Shown here one piece after another: positions 22,403 through 33,508 of a DNA stretch of 64,000 nucleotides. This DNA is from Lojkania enalia (taxonomy: Eukaryota > Ascomycota > Dothideomycetes > Pleosporales): contig ML986689.1 in the NCBI GenBank assembly GCA_010094045.1, positions 109,546-173,545 of the forward strand, in the 5' to 3' direction. Every line of letters begins with the position of its first letter. Positions within the stretch are counted from its first letter, which is position 1. The notes under the pieces were generated by a model that saw only the letters and a list, made by a program, of their open reading frames with translations, made no database searches and was not told the DNA's origin. A program made the translations under genes and the position numbers.

Positions 22403-23051
22403 AAAACCTGTTGTATATTTGTGTAAATAGACGTCTCATCAGGCATGTCTTGTGCTACACACATAGCACTGGTAGATTTAGAAGGATTCATGCCTATTCT
22501 TTCAAACCATAGTCTCCGTGGATATACTGATACCAGCCCGCCTTGCTAGGTAGGTTCCGGACTATTCCGGAGGTCCCTCCTAGTGCCAATCACGTGTTCA
22601 ATTCTTCACAACCAGCCTGTTATTATTGTAGTCTAAACTTGATTGTTCCTTAGAATAAGAGTTGATCTCCCCAATACATAGACTTTTTGCACGATGCGTC
22701 ACAATTATGAGAGAAACTTAGTAGAAGAACGCCTGACTAGCGATGAATTATTGCCAATCACTTCTACGAGTTGACTCGCTGTCCTCCAAATCGCTGTAGC
22801 AGCGCCACCCAGCACTGATAGAGAGCGCTGTAGACCGCCAATTGCGACGAATATTCCGTTCCAAATCAGAACAGTTTTCTCTACTGAAATCAATTCAAAT
22901 GTAATACTTTGTTGCGGTTATCAACGGCTTCAACGACAGGCAGCACACTCAATCAAGCTTTTTAAATATTCCTACAAGCCCTCTCTCTCATCCAGCCTCT
23001 TCACAATTTTCTCTTATAAACCTCTCATCTCCACCAACGTAGCGCCTCAAA
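22403..23051. other. Intergenic, PPR to NmrA-like gene
   Basis: This is the promoter side of the reductase. A minus frame at 22705-22893 (62 aa) has no family support. Pyrimidine-rich DNA (CTCTCTCTCATCC, 22981-22993) precedes the start codon at 23052. Confidence 0.4.
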
Positions 23052-23987
23052 ATGCCAATTCAAAACGTCGCCCTAATAGGCGCCTCCGGCACTCTCGGTC
23101 CCTCTATTCTCCAAGCTCTCAAAGCCTCTCCATTTACTCCCTTCGTCCTGAACCGCGCGTCCTCGACATCAATATACCCATTCACAAACACGCTCACCAT
23201 TCCTGATGACCTCGATGTACCAGCTCTCACATCCATATTTCAAGAAAACAAGATCGATGCTTTGATCATTGCGATCGCCGGCTCGCACGTCACACCGGCA
23301 AGGAAGCTCATCGATGCCGCGTTTGCTAGCAGTGTGCAGCGCATCATCCCGGCTGAGTTCGGGTCCTGTGATTCCAACGATGCCGAAACGAATGCCCTGC
23401 TCCCGCTCATGGCCGGCAAGAAGCAAATCCGTGAGTACCTCATCTTGCTCTCCTCGCAGGACCGACTCTCCTCAAACACCAGATTGTCCTGGACTGCTCT
23501 TGTCACGGGCCACTTCTTCGACTACGGGCTCTCCACCTCTCTCATGAAGTTCGATGTTCGCGCACGAAAAGCCTATGTGCTGGATGGCGGTGATGTGGCG
23601 TTCAGCGCGTCGAATCTGGATTTCATTGCGCGTGCGACTGTGAAGGCCCTAGAGAAGGAGCAGGAAACGAGGAACAGGCTGTTATACGTGCATAGTCACT
23701 CGACGACACAGAATGAGGTTTTGAAAATGTTTGAAAGGATTGAGGCACGGAAGTGGGATGCGGTTCATCAGAGTAGCAAAGCGTTGATTGAGGAGGCGAG
23801 GCCGAGGATGTTGGACGGCGACCACGAGGCGACGGAGGAGGTGGTAAGTGCTTGGGGGATTGTGGGGAGCGATTGGAGGGGAAAAGAGGGTTTCGCTAAT
23901 GAGCTTTTGGGCTTGCAGGAGGAGGACTTGGAGAGCGTGCTTAGGAGGGTGTTGGAGGATGTGAGGGGAGTAAAAGTGTTGAATTGA
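23052..23987 (+). CDS. NmrA-like / isoflavone-reductase family NAD(P)-dependent oxidoreductase
   Basis: This is an atypical short-chain dehydrogenase of 311 aa with no obligatory intron. The N-terminal Rossmann fold has the dinucleotide-binding GASGTLG motif (about residues 10-16), followed by FVLNRASS at the second strand. AFASSVQRIIPAEFG and LSWTALVTGHFFDYGL are typical of fungal isoflavone-reductase-like proteins. Members reduce small aromatic or phenolic substrates or act as redox sensors; the substrate cannot be told. A 75-nt in-frame segment (23844-23918) has GTAAGT, a CTAAT-like branch site and TTGCAG. Keeping it gives a conserved-looking end (DWRGKEGFANELLGLQEEDL), so I retain it as coding; it might be spliced in some transcripts. 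Confidence 0.9.
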   Translation: MPIQNVALIGASGTLGPSILQALKASPFTPFVLNRASSTSIYPFTNTLTIPDDLDVPALTSIFQENKIDALIIAIAGSHVTPARKLIDAAFASSVQRIIPAEFGSCDSNDAETNALLPLMAGKKQIREYLILLSSQDRLSSNTRLSWTALVTGHFFDYGLSTSLMKFDVRARKAYVLDGGDVAFSASNLDFIARATVKALEKEQETRNRLLYVHSHSTTQNEVLKMFERIEARKWDAVHQSSKALIEEARPRMLDGDHEATEEVVSAWGIVGSDWRGKEGFANELLGLQEEDLESVLRRVLEDVRGVKVLN

Positions 23988-24768
23988 GGATGACAAGGAG
24001 CGTGAAAGGTTGTCTAGGCTCAAATCTCGATACGGGTCTTTCTCGGTCTGTGGGTTAGACGTTTCTGCGTTTATAATGGTCGGGTTTTTGGAGTACTTCA
24101 GCAACTCTTCAAGCCATATCGGCTTCTCTAAAGATGATCGTCTTCTACATAACCGCCAAACTCCTATCATCTAGGTTACTTTGATTGATTTGGATACTTC
24201 CATTTGGTATGTTGCGAAGAGAACCTTCCACCCTACCCAGATGAATTGGCGATTCATGATTGGATCTACTCGAACATCTATGGGTTGTGAAAAAAATGCC
24301 TATATTTGTAATCTCTTACCTCCTTTTGCTCGGCTGAACATTTATAACTTCGAAGTCGATTGCTGTATCAATGACAACTGAAGTAGTTTGCTACTTGAAG
24401 CATAGTATATCGCATAGTAAAAGACTATTCAATTGTTGAGTTGGATCGTAGATGCTTCACTAGAGAAAACTGGGTTATGGTGCTTTTAATTGAGGTATAT
24501 TCTTCCTCTGCCTCCCTTGAACGACGATCCTATCTTTAGTAATTCAAGAATGCCCTAGGCCATCATCGCGGGTGAAATATGCGTGTAGTTGTAGGCACCT
24601 TGCAGAAACACGATTGTGGCACACCGCACAGACCAACTCCCTTCATGCAGGTCCGCGGATGTTTCAGCCTACCTATCTCCTCCACACCCTCTCTTCACAG
24701 CATGGAATGCGGTTGAGAAATCCCGGCATAACCCCGTCCTTCGCTCATTTATTTTGGCTGCTGGACCC
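23988..24768. other. Intergenic, no gene seen
   Basis: This is the downstream region of the reductase. Short frames such as 24181-24381 show no domain. Confidence 0.4.
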
Positions 24769-24981
24769 ATGGCGTTCGCAACGCAACGAGCCTCAACGGC
24801 CTGTCTCCGTGCGTCGGTTTCGCCGCTCCTCGGCCCGGGTGTGCGCCAGCCTCGCATGTCCGCATGGTATGCGTCCCGGTTCACTACCCCGGCTGTGGGC
24901 CGTAGAGGCTACCATCACTCTGCTGGGGGCGAGGGCGCCACATCGTCGAATCCGTATGTTTTCGCTCAATTGTTGGATTAA
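24769..24981 (+). CDS. Short ORF resembling a mitochondrial presequence, possibly a gene fragment
   Basis: This is a 70-aa frame starting MAFATQRASTACLRASVSPLLG, rich in Arg, Ala and Ser and nearly free of acids, ending YVFAQLLD. The stop TAA is followed at once by a run of 13 A. It resembles the N-terminus of an imported mitochondrial protein, but no mature domain follows. It may be a first exon, a duplicated fragment or chance. I do not recognise the parent gene. Confidence 0.25.
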   Translation: MAFATQRASTACLRASVSPLLGPGVRQPRMSAWYASRFTTPAVGRRGYHHSAGGEGATSSNPYVFAQLLD

Positions 24982-25067
24982 AAAAAAAAAAAAGAAGGAA
25001 TATCATTGCCGAAGGACAAGAAATTTTACTAATTAGAGCTACCAGTAGTGATGGGCTGGTTTACTCG

Positions 25068-25730
25068 ATGATGGCGAATCTACAGGGGAGAGTCCGGCAC
25101 GGGCCTGAGTGCTTCTACCGCGAGGACGATGACGAGGAGGGTGAGGCAGGCAAGATGCGCGACTTGCGTGATGCGCTGCCGCTGAAGCTGGATCGGCCGT
25201 GGCTGTTGAGGACTGCCAGCGATATCAGGACGAGGTTGCAGGTCCTTTGCGGCGACATCGATCACACGGATGAGTATCAAACAATCCTTAAACTTACCGA
25301 GCTCCTAGATCGGCTAGGGAATTTGCTGGATGATGATCCTAAGTTGGAATTGCGGGACTATCAGGAGCTGTGGGACGTGCCGAAGAAGGCGTTTGCGGCG
25401 AGCAATGAGTTGCCCATTACGACGCTAAGTGTAGCCGAGATCAATGAGTTAACGAGGTTGATGATCATTGGGCAGGTGGTGTTTCGGATGGCGGCTATGA
25501 ATGCGGTGTTCCGGGGCTTGAAAGGCGAGAGGAGTGAGGATGAGCATGGTTTCCAGGCAGCTAATGATGATTATCGAGACGTGGCGTTGAATATCTATGG
25601 GGGTTTGTTGGATGGAAAGGATTATTTTCCGAAGAAGAGGTGGTTCGAAAAGGAGGAAGATGTGAGGATGCTAGAGGCCATCAACAAGTTAAAATCGGAG
25701 GCGAGACGGAGAGGTGTCTATTGGGGGTAG
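25068..25730 (+). CDS. Conserved hypothetical protein
   Basis: This is a 220-aa frame without intron. There are two adjacent ATGs (25068, 25071); the second may be used equally. The protein is hydrophilic, with an acidic patch (REDDDEEGEAG, about residues 19-29) followed by a mostly helical body with many Leu and charged residues (IRTRLQVLCGDIDHTDEYQT, KLTELLDRLGNLLDDDPKLE, LTRLMIIGQVVFRMAAMNAV). There is no signal peptide or clear membrane segment. Codon use and length make a real gene likely. I recognise no family or function. Confidence 0.6.
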   Translation: MMANLQGRVRHGPECFYREDDDEEGEAGKMRDLRDALPLKLDRPWLLRTASDIRTRLQVLCGDIDHTDEYQTILKLTELLDRLGNLLDDDPKLELRDYQELWDVPKKAFAASNELPITTLSVAEINELTRLMIIGQVVFRMAAMNAVFRGLKGERSEDEHGFQAANDDYRDVALNIYGGLLDGKDYFPKKRWFEKEEDVRMLEAINKLKSEARRRGVYWG

Positions 25731-28548
25731 GAGACTGCAGTGACTTCCGAAGAGAACCCAGGACGAAAATATAAGCGACATGGCGTTAAGGTTTCGGATA
25801 CAGGCATTGTGTAATATATATGAGCATTCCATTCATCGATCAATGCCCCAGTTCTTAAGCTCCACACTTATTCACCTCTTCTACGAACTTTCATCTTGTT
25901 GATTAATAGTGGATCAAGCGGAATTCATCAGTACGTTCAAGCGGTAGATTACTATCGGATAGAAATTTGAGCTAGTCGGATACTTATTGGTCTCGAGTTT
26001 CATTTAATCCACAGCAGCCTTCACGATGCATCTAGGAGGAGTCATGTGGTTATTTCGACGTGTTAAGATGATTATTTTGCTACATAATGCGGTGAAAACC
26101 TCGACAGGAGCAGCAGGTAGCCCTTCGGGCAGTAACTACGCGTCAACACTAGCAAGAGAAATTTAATATCCACAACTCCGGCTCCCTACACATCTAGGAA
26201 TCTACTCCGAAACCCAATCTATAAAGAGTCGCATGATCCATCAGCCTCGAACCAGAGTTCGCTCTAATTTTCCCGACCGAGAGGCCGGAGTCGAGGAGTG
26301 GAACCGTTCAGCTCTTGGCATTCTTACTGCCCCGTTGCACGCCAACTCATATATGCAACTCACGATGCTCGAAGCTGCATTTTTCACCGTCTTCACGTTT
26401 GCCTAGACGGATATTTTTACCGTGCAATTTACAGGAGTTGTACGGGTAGTACAGGCTACTGCGGCGCCCCCGGGGGGTATTACGGATGGCATGAGCAATG
26501 CAGTGCTTTATTGGGATGGTGAATGGGTGTTAAAAATGAGTATTACGTGATTTGGATAGAGGAGCGTACATTAGGCCAAGGTGAGTAAACCTGGGTTATT
26601 TTCGTCCACAGGAGTCGAGACTACGCAGCGGAAAAGTAGGCTCATAAGGATAATGCTAAAAGGTTGGAAATGTCAAATTATTACTAGTTTCTTTACTACG
26701 AGGTATGATCAAAGAAGTCAGTGGAGCTCCTGAGAGGTTCTCGTCTAATCTAGAGTTCAGGATGACTAGACAAAACGTGGATTCATTGCAGTGAGGTGAT
26801 TGGGAGAGACTCATCGTAAAAGCTGCTGTACAGAACAACATGTTGATCAAGCTAAAAAAAAAGTGTGTTTCCAAAGATTTAGATAGGATCGAATTAAAAT
26901 TATATGAAGAGCGAAAGGTCAACCAGTTGCCCTTCTACAGTAATCGCCGTTTATCATCGCTATCTATCTTAGAATACAACCTTTTGCATCTGCAAAAAAA
27001 CAGTTGTATATTGGATATTTGGATTCAGGTTCATATATATACATTCGAATTACAGCTATAGACTCCCTGTTTTTTGATCAATAACATTTTTGTGACGTTT
27101 CATGACGCGCGGTGTTTGCATTGCACAGAATTATAAGCTCCCCGGCCTCCATTGTGAATCGTTACAGCTGAGACTTCACCCTCATTCTCTCGTAATGTAA
27201 AGGATTATACGACCTTTGAATTTTGAACCAGTTATTTATATCTATTCAAGTTGCTTGTCACATTATTCTTAACAATGTGTAAACAGGCTTTCTTTCAATA
27301 TCCCTAAACTTTATGAGAAGCACCGCGATGGGATCCTATTACCGTCTGACGAGCTTGAATGTGCCCATTCCCTCGGTTTGGTTCTCATTTTGTGGCTACG
27401 TGTTTAGGCCAAGTATCTCACATACGAAGTGGTGAGTGATTGCCTTTCTAATCCATCACGGCATTCTCCTGGCTCTTGGTATTCTGGAATGTATACCTTT
27501 TTAGCCTAGTCTCAATAGATGAATAGTAAGCTCCGGATGCGCTCAATCACACAGGCCATCCATAGATGAGGAGTTTCAACCATCACAGGAATGCCTAGTG
27601 TTAAGCTAGCTATTCATTTTCCTGGCTAATTGGCACGCATTTTGCTGCCTCACTGAAGTGCCTGCTCGGACTCGATTACGTCCCAGAGAACGCGGTCCTG
27701 GAAAGAACGGCCTTAGCACTCGGCTTAGATAACTAAAAAGACTCGCGATCAGCCGATGAACTATTCGATTCTAATTTCGTCTGTCTTACGGAATCTGCTC
27801 CCCACACTTTAAAGTTTACGTGGTGGTCAACTTAGGTTTGGAGGAGCTGATGCTTGAGCTAGATTTCATTTGTTTCCAACACTCTGGGCAACACGAGGTT
27901 TCCGTCACTATTAAATTGACGCTGGTTACACGGAGTGGGGAAGCTCTCGTTTTTAAGCTTTTCATATTCGGCTCTCGGGAGATGACCTCAGGTTCGGTCA
28001 AGAATTAAATGGTAACATCTGGTGTAAACTCCGAATATTAATCTAGGTTTTACTGTTACTGGTGCATTGAAGACGAGCTATTCTTCGCATTGGCTTTCTG
28101 CTTCTTTCATGCCCCTCAGCTTTTATAAATTGGGCTTCGTATTCACCATTTTGTTTTTAGGTAAGGAAAAATCCTGTGCAACTATAATACCCTCTCTAGC
28201 TTTCCATGGTGCTCCAGAACATATGAAACCAGATGTGCATAATGCACTAGTCTTTCAGTCACGGATACGATGTTGCGTTGCTAAAAGTTTTCCGGTAACC
28301 AAACGCATTGCTGTAAGTTGCCTCGTGTACAATTCCTTACTATCTCCCCGAGGTCATGATGCCTGCAAAGCTTATGCCTATAGATCCATGGTCTGGATTC
28401 TCAAAGACTGCAGCGTAGGCACATCGTAAGCGACCCAATCCTAGGGGCAGATTTCCAAGAAGAGAAGCTTATTCTCCGCATTAGAGCCCATCCCATGTAA
28501 TGACCAAATCTTATGCAGGAGCAAATAAATTAGGAAGTGGGCGGGCTC
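25731..28548. other. Long gene-poor stretch
   Basis: I see no supportable gene in 2.8 kb. Frames at 26298-26522, 26840-27061, 27820-28008 and 28067-28429 are short, overlap opposite-strand frames and lack domains. Composition is intermediate and not clearly RIP-mutated. Confidence 0.35.
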
Positions 28549-29058
28549 CTAGGCTCGTACTGCTGTAATTCCAATATCTTCATTTGGAACCAAGCTTTTA
28601 TAAGCTTGAGATGCTCGTTCACGGTAGTCCCAAGGGTTTTCCCAACCTCCATAATAATCAAGAGGACTATAGATTCTAGGTGATGTTGGGTTTGAACCAT
28701 AAATACACCTTGTAGTTACCATTGTAAGTCTCTTATTCGTGAAGAAAAATTTTCTCGTAAAGATGATCTTGAGGTACCTTAAGACTAGGTGTGGATGCTG
28801 CATCCACGCCGCGTGGCGTGAGACCAAGCAAACCAAGAACCTTGGCAATGAAACAGTCAATCTATGACGGGTGTCGGCAGACCAATCTAACCTATCTTCA
28901 GTATGCATTGTTTGGCGAGAAACACTACACATAGTAGTAAGATACGCAACTCCGTATTTCGTATCGATACATTCAAGATTGAATAGAGCTAAAGGCCATT
29001 GACCGGAGTTGTCCAAACGACTGGTTACGAAGCTCTCTATAAATTCTCCTTCCTCCAC
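28549..29058 (-). CDS. Doubtful hypothetical ORF
   Basis: This is a 169-aa open frame on minus, the longest within several kb. Its C-terminal third (RIYSPLDYYGGWENPWDYRE to PNEDIGITAVRA) looks protein-like, but the middle is odd. A second frame in the same place (TPRGVDAASTPSLKV) also looks protein-like, which suggests either splicing or a degraded gene. It has no recognised domain. It lies divergent from the secreted-protein gene with only 78 bp between. Confidence 0.25.
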   Translation of the reverse strand: MEEGEFIESFVTSRLDNSGQWPLALFNLECIDTKYGVAYLTTMCSVSRQTMHTEDRLDWSADTRHRLTVSLPRFLVCLVSRHAAWMQHPHLVLRYLKIIFTRKFFFTNKRLTMVTTRCIYGSNPTSPRIYSPLDYYGGWENPWDYRERASQAYKSLVPNEDIGITAVRA

Positions 29059-29136
29059 AATGACATATATTAATGCAAGTCAAAGAATCGTCTCACCTTC
29101 AATTCGCTTTTAACTCTGTTCAATTCTAAGATAAAG

Positions 29137-29672
29137 ATGAAGTTCTCTCTGTATTCTTTCGCGTTAGCGGCTCTTCCTTTCACCCTCTCGAGCCCCACTC
29201 CTGAAGGTGCCGTTGGCTTTGTTCGCATCTTCACTCCTTTTGAGTCTCGTTCCGCATCTAATGCTGAAGTCGAAGGCAGCCGTTTGGACAAGCGGGCGAC
29301 TTGCTATGTGGATGTGCCAAGTAATCCCGGGTTTGTTCGCTGCTACCAGTCTCCATCACTGAGTGCTGGAGTTGTTGGAGTTTTCCAGAACGATGGGTAT
29401 TATCCGATGCAGTGCTGGAAATATGCGACAGGATATCCGGGCAGCTCAACAAATTGCGTCTCAGGGAACTGGTCTGTACACCCATCAATCCATAGACACC
29501 ACACGAAACTATTGCTATTGGGCTAACTCTATTTCTTGCCATTTAGTCAGTGGGATCTCTATGCCCCGGGACCGTGCTACGTGCCCTCATCTTACACAAC
29601 TGGTTGCTCTCTTTGTAAGTTTTCTTATCATATTTCGTCGCATAAAGCTTATGAATATTAGCGCAATGCTAA
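29137..29672 (+). CDS. Small secreted 8-cysteine protein with KEX2-type propeptide
   Basis: The model is 29137-29471, 29547-29614 and 29662-29672 (137 aa). Intron 1 (75 bp, GTCTGT...TTTAG, branch GGCTAAC) and intron 2 (47 bp, GTAAGT...TTAG) are both short fungal introns. A signal peptide of about 19 residues is followed by a propeptide ending LDKR (50-53), a Kex2-type site. The mature part would be 84 aa with eight Cys (56, 69, 93, 107, 112, 122, 132, 137), consistent with four disulfides. The spacing pattern (GVVGVFQNDGYYPMQCWKY, PGPCYVPSSYTTGC) recalls small extracellular SH3-like folds, but this is a guess. It may be an effector-like or antimicrobial secreted protein. Without splicing the frame ends early, in VHPSIHRHHTKLLLLG. 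Confidence 0.75.
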
Positions 29673-31483
29673 TAGAAGCTTCCATGGCCTCTGGAAGCTG
29701 AGCGTGAGGAATTATACAGCCCGGGATATACCATTGCATTCAAGTCGTGCTTCTTGGCCTAGGGAAGATTCACTGGAGTCAGATACTCACGGCAGACCAG
29801 GGATGAACAGCCGACGTTAGCTATGGTATCGTTGGATCAATTTCAAGTACTGTTGAAAGCAAATTTCTTTCGTTGAAAAGCATGCAGGCCCTTGAACTAG
29901 CTAGTTTACTTATCACTCGCTTGAGCGTCAAATTTCCATCTCGGATTAGTATATTAAGATTTCATCTTAGGTACCCGTGCCACTCCCCACGCGATTGTGA
30001 AGTCAGCCGAAGAAACCATGATGGAGGAGGCCGATATATGGTCGAGCCCTATGCCCTAATATATGAGGATTCAAAGCTTTTGAGGATGAAGAAAGGTTCT
30101 TCATAGATCGTGCACATCTCCCTATATTTCGCATTCCCGTGTTCATACTCGTAGAAACTTCTACGATACGAGTGAAGCCCTATTACCAAATCTAGGAAAT
30201 CAGTCTGGCGATTCTTCATGTGAGAAGCTGCCAAATAACATCTTCAACCACTTGTAAACTCTTCAACTTCCTAATCAACCATTAGCGATCTACTTACTGA
30301 CCAGTTCCGCAACTGACTTTCGCCACAACTTACTAGGTAGCATATCTGACGATGCCCAAAAAAGTCATCTAAGATATTCCACACGCAATCCGAAGGATTA
30401 AATAAATGTTCTTTGTGCTAATTCCACCTCCCGGTCGAGCTGTTCCTGTCTTACGTTAGCCATCACCACGAGCTGCATCAGCTACATTCCTGAGGTGTTC
30501 CTCCCTATTCCTTTTCCCGGATCCCAATTGGCACCGGAGAAATGTATGATCAATAATTTGATGTGCGCAAATGATGCCTTGCAAAATGGCGATGTATTTG
30601 AGGCTCGCTACTTGAATGAATCACTTTGTGGCTCTCTTGTTCTTTTACAACTATTATTTTACAGCTAGTGCTGTTGCCGAGTAGTTTAATCAAAATGTTC
30701 ATGACAGCAGCCAGGATTAGCCGCTTCATCGAGCTCAACAGATAGTTCGATATATCTGTCAGACGGGTGCGAGGCAACAATGTCTCACTGTTGAACCATC
30801 AGTGCATTCCATAGAAGATATATATTTCATCCATCCTTAAACCTCTGTTTCACAGAAAATGTGTTGCAGGGCTTACAATAACATGGTGAATGCCGGATAG
30901 TCACTTATATAGAAGCATTGATCCTATTGTTCACTCATTGGGAAAGGTTCAATATACAGAGAAAGACATCATTGTTAGAGACAAAAGAAATAATGTATGA
31001 TTGGGTTCTACATGGTTTGTCTGACTGAAAAAGACAAGCGACTATGCTCGCTTTTGTCTCGTTCTTGAGACTGAGAGTATATGCGGAGAATCTCTCCAAT
31101 CTCATCCAACGATTTAGTCCAGAAATTTATATCTACCCAGACAGTACTTCGGAGCTTCCAACGCTCGTAATGACACACATAATCCTGTCGATGTGTGCTG
31201 GCGTCGCATGCATGTCACTGAGTTGACATGCAACACTGATTGTCATTTCCCCAACCCGCTCGACGCATTCTCAATATTGCGACGCGGGTACTTCTGCCCC
31301 AGAACGGCAAGTTCCTGGCCAAGTATGTCCTCTGGGGGGAAATCTCGACAATCTGCTCCATCAAAATAGCATGTTGTGACTGCCTCCCATGTCGGATCGG
31401 GACGTATATCCAACATCGACAGACCTTTCCGCCGCATTGCTAGCCCAACGCAAATTGCCGGCCGGGAAACCTGGTCTGTTCCA
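29673..31483. other. Intergenic, no gene seen
   Basis: Only short frames (29873-30106, 30550-30780, 31044-31226) lacking domains occur in 1.8 kb. Confidence 0.35.
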
Positions 31484-32400
31484 TTAAGCATGCATCCGTC
31501 TTACATGCTTCTTAAGGTTGTCTGTTCTCGTGAACGTCTTCTGACAACCCCGAACCTCGCAGGGGATCGCTGCGACCGGTTCGTGGCGGTTGCGTATGTG
31601 GCGCTTCAGATCAGCCTTTAGTCCGAATGCTTCCTGATTGCACCCATTCCTATTGCACTTGAAACGTCGGTTGTGTTTTCGATTGATATGTTTGCTGCAA
31701 ATGAGAGCTGTTAGCATAGCATTGGCAAGGTTTACCGAATAATGACTTACTTGCGCAGGTCATTCCTTTCGAACCGCTCTCCACATACGGAGCATTCGAA
31801 CAATTGAGTTTGGTAACCGGATCCACGATTTGCAACCGCGCCTCCACCATTTGGACTCTGTGTCGCAGATGTGTCGCCGTCATCTGCGCCTCGTGACGAG
31901 GGACTAACACCATCTGTGTCGTCGTGTATAGGGCTACGGTGCTCGACTGCCTCATTTGCAGGAGCGGCGGGGAGCGGATCCCGCAAGTCCAAGTTGCTTT
32001 CATCATCCCCGAATCGCAGGGGCAGCAAATACCGGAGATTGCCGGTCGGTGTTGGTGGAGCGCAATCAAACGCATGGTCTGCGTTCAGTGTTAAATTTTG
32101 ATCATTATTTTCTTTTTCAGTTGGGATATTATCGTTCGAGTTGTTTCTACTCGTCGTCGAGTATTCTGTTTCGTGGCGATGTTCCAATAGTGTCGGGCTC
32201 AATGCATCTTCATTTGTGCCGTGTGAACGCGAGCTGCTCGGGAATATCACCGGATTGAGCTCTTTTTCGACAAGGAATGGGGCGACAGTTTCAGGTTCGC
32301 CTTGAGCCCAGACTTGAAATGCGGGTTGATAACTAAATGTAGACTGTGAAAAAATAGTAAAGTCGATGAAGAGCGTAGAAAATGAAGGCGGGTTTGGCAA
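31484..32400 (-). CDS. C2H2 zinc-finger protein (5' end not resolved)
   Basis: This is a probable DNA-binding regulator with three C-terminal zinc fingers. The minus-strand exons are about 32400-31751 and 31694-31484, with a 56-bp intron (GTAAGT...TTTGCAG) inside finger 1 that restores CSVCGERFERNDLR-NKHINRKH. Finger 2 is CNRNGCNQEAFGLKADLKRH and finger 3 CEVRGCQKTFTRTDNLKKH, all C2H2 with 12 residues between Cys and His pairs. The protein ends VRRMHA. The first ~210 residues are disordered, rich in Ser, Asn, Pro and acidic residues, as in activation regions. The open frame has no ATG; a stop lies at 32443-32445 and an acceptor-like TTTTTTCACAG just before 32343. A first exon upstream is likely but I cannot place it. 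Confidence 0.78.
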
Positions 32401-32445
32401 GTAGTCGATAATTATTGGCTGGAATGAGCGTTGGCCGGAGAACTA

Positions 32446-33508
32446 GAAGGAAAAGTAATAGTAACGTAGGAAGAACGAGATACAAGGAGAGAAAACGCGT
32501 GAGAAGTCGTAGTTAGGTGGGGATCAAAGGACGGGAATTCTGATAAAGGCGCACCTTGAGGGTGAGCCCTCAGGTGAAGGAATGGTTGAACAGTGTGTTC
32601 TACAGCGCAAAAACGGATCATATATATATGCGTGAAAACGGCGGGAGGCATACTGCTTTGCCAAGAAAAATGCATCCGACCCACGTCAGCGCTAAAAGTT
32701 CTAGGCAGCAGTATTGGTGCCAACCAACCACGAAAGTAGATAAGCGAGGCTGTCTTACATATTCTGACGGTAGATCGTTCTTGGATTCGCAATAAATACT
32801 CTTATCCTTCTATGAAGGTCGCATGCTATAGGATTCTACCCGGTTTGTACAGTCACTAGTAAAATCGGCTTTCCGTCTCGAGCGGTTTGCTTCACTCGCG
32901 AATACGAGCCATGGCATAACAGCTTCAACTACGACACAGCTCACGGCACGTGATTTGCCACGGTACAAAGATGCGCTTCTAATACAATTGGAGCCCACAA
33001 AGGTATAGCTAGAGCGGGTAGGTAATCGGCGGCAAATTGCTTTTATTACTGTTAGATAGCCGTCATTATCAGGCTTACTCAACTAAGCTAGGTCTGTAGC
33101 ACGACCTGGGTTCTATTTACTGAAGAATCTCTTCGGGACTGCGCACAAGACACGAGTTCCGAAGTGGGCACCTATGAATTCAGACCCCGCCCTACTAAGA
33201 GCCACAAGGCTAATTTTTGCCTTTGCTTCGCCGTGTTCTGAGGCTAATGCATCACCTCTTGTTTTCAGCGCCTCAGCCTTCTGCTTCCCAATAAAACCCC
33301 CTAGTTCAGCTCTTCAGTGCGGGGTTCGCAACTTTCTTTCGCTCCACGCATAAACCATCTCCTCCTCCTCCTTCAGTCAGAGATTAGAATTTTATCCATT
33401 TAGGGCTTTTATCTTTGAGAATTGCTCTGGCAAGTTATCCAGCATTTATACCTTTGCAGCCTCCTGGTTAGAATACTTAACCCTATGCCCCATCCAAATT
33501 CCTGTACA
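32446..33508. other. Intergenic, likely holds the missing zinc-finger first exon
   Basis: The minus frame 32412-32792 overlaps the upstream side of the zinc-finger gene and could contain its leader or first exon, but no splice pair was convincing. The right part leads to the HET pseudogene and has a CTCCTCCTCCTTC pyrimidine run (33361-33373). Confidence 0.35.

Noticed and set aside
26298..26522. Chitin-binding-like Cys pattern
   Set aside because: Too few Cys, no family spacing, no signal peptide.
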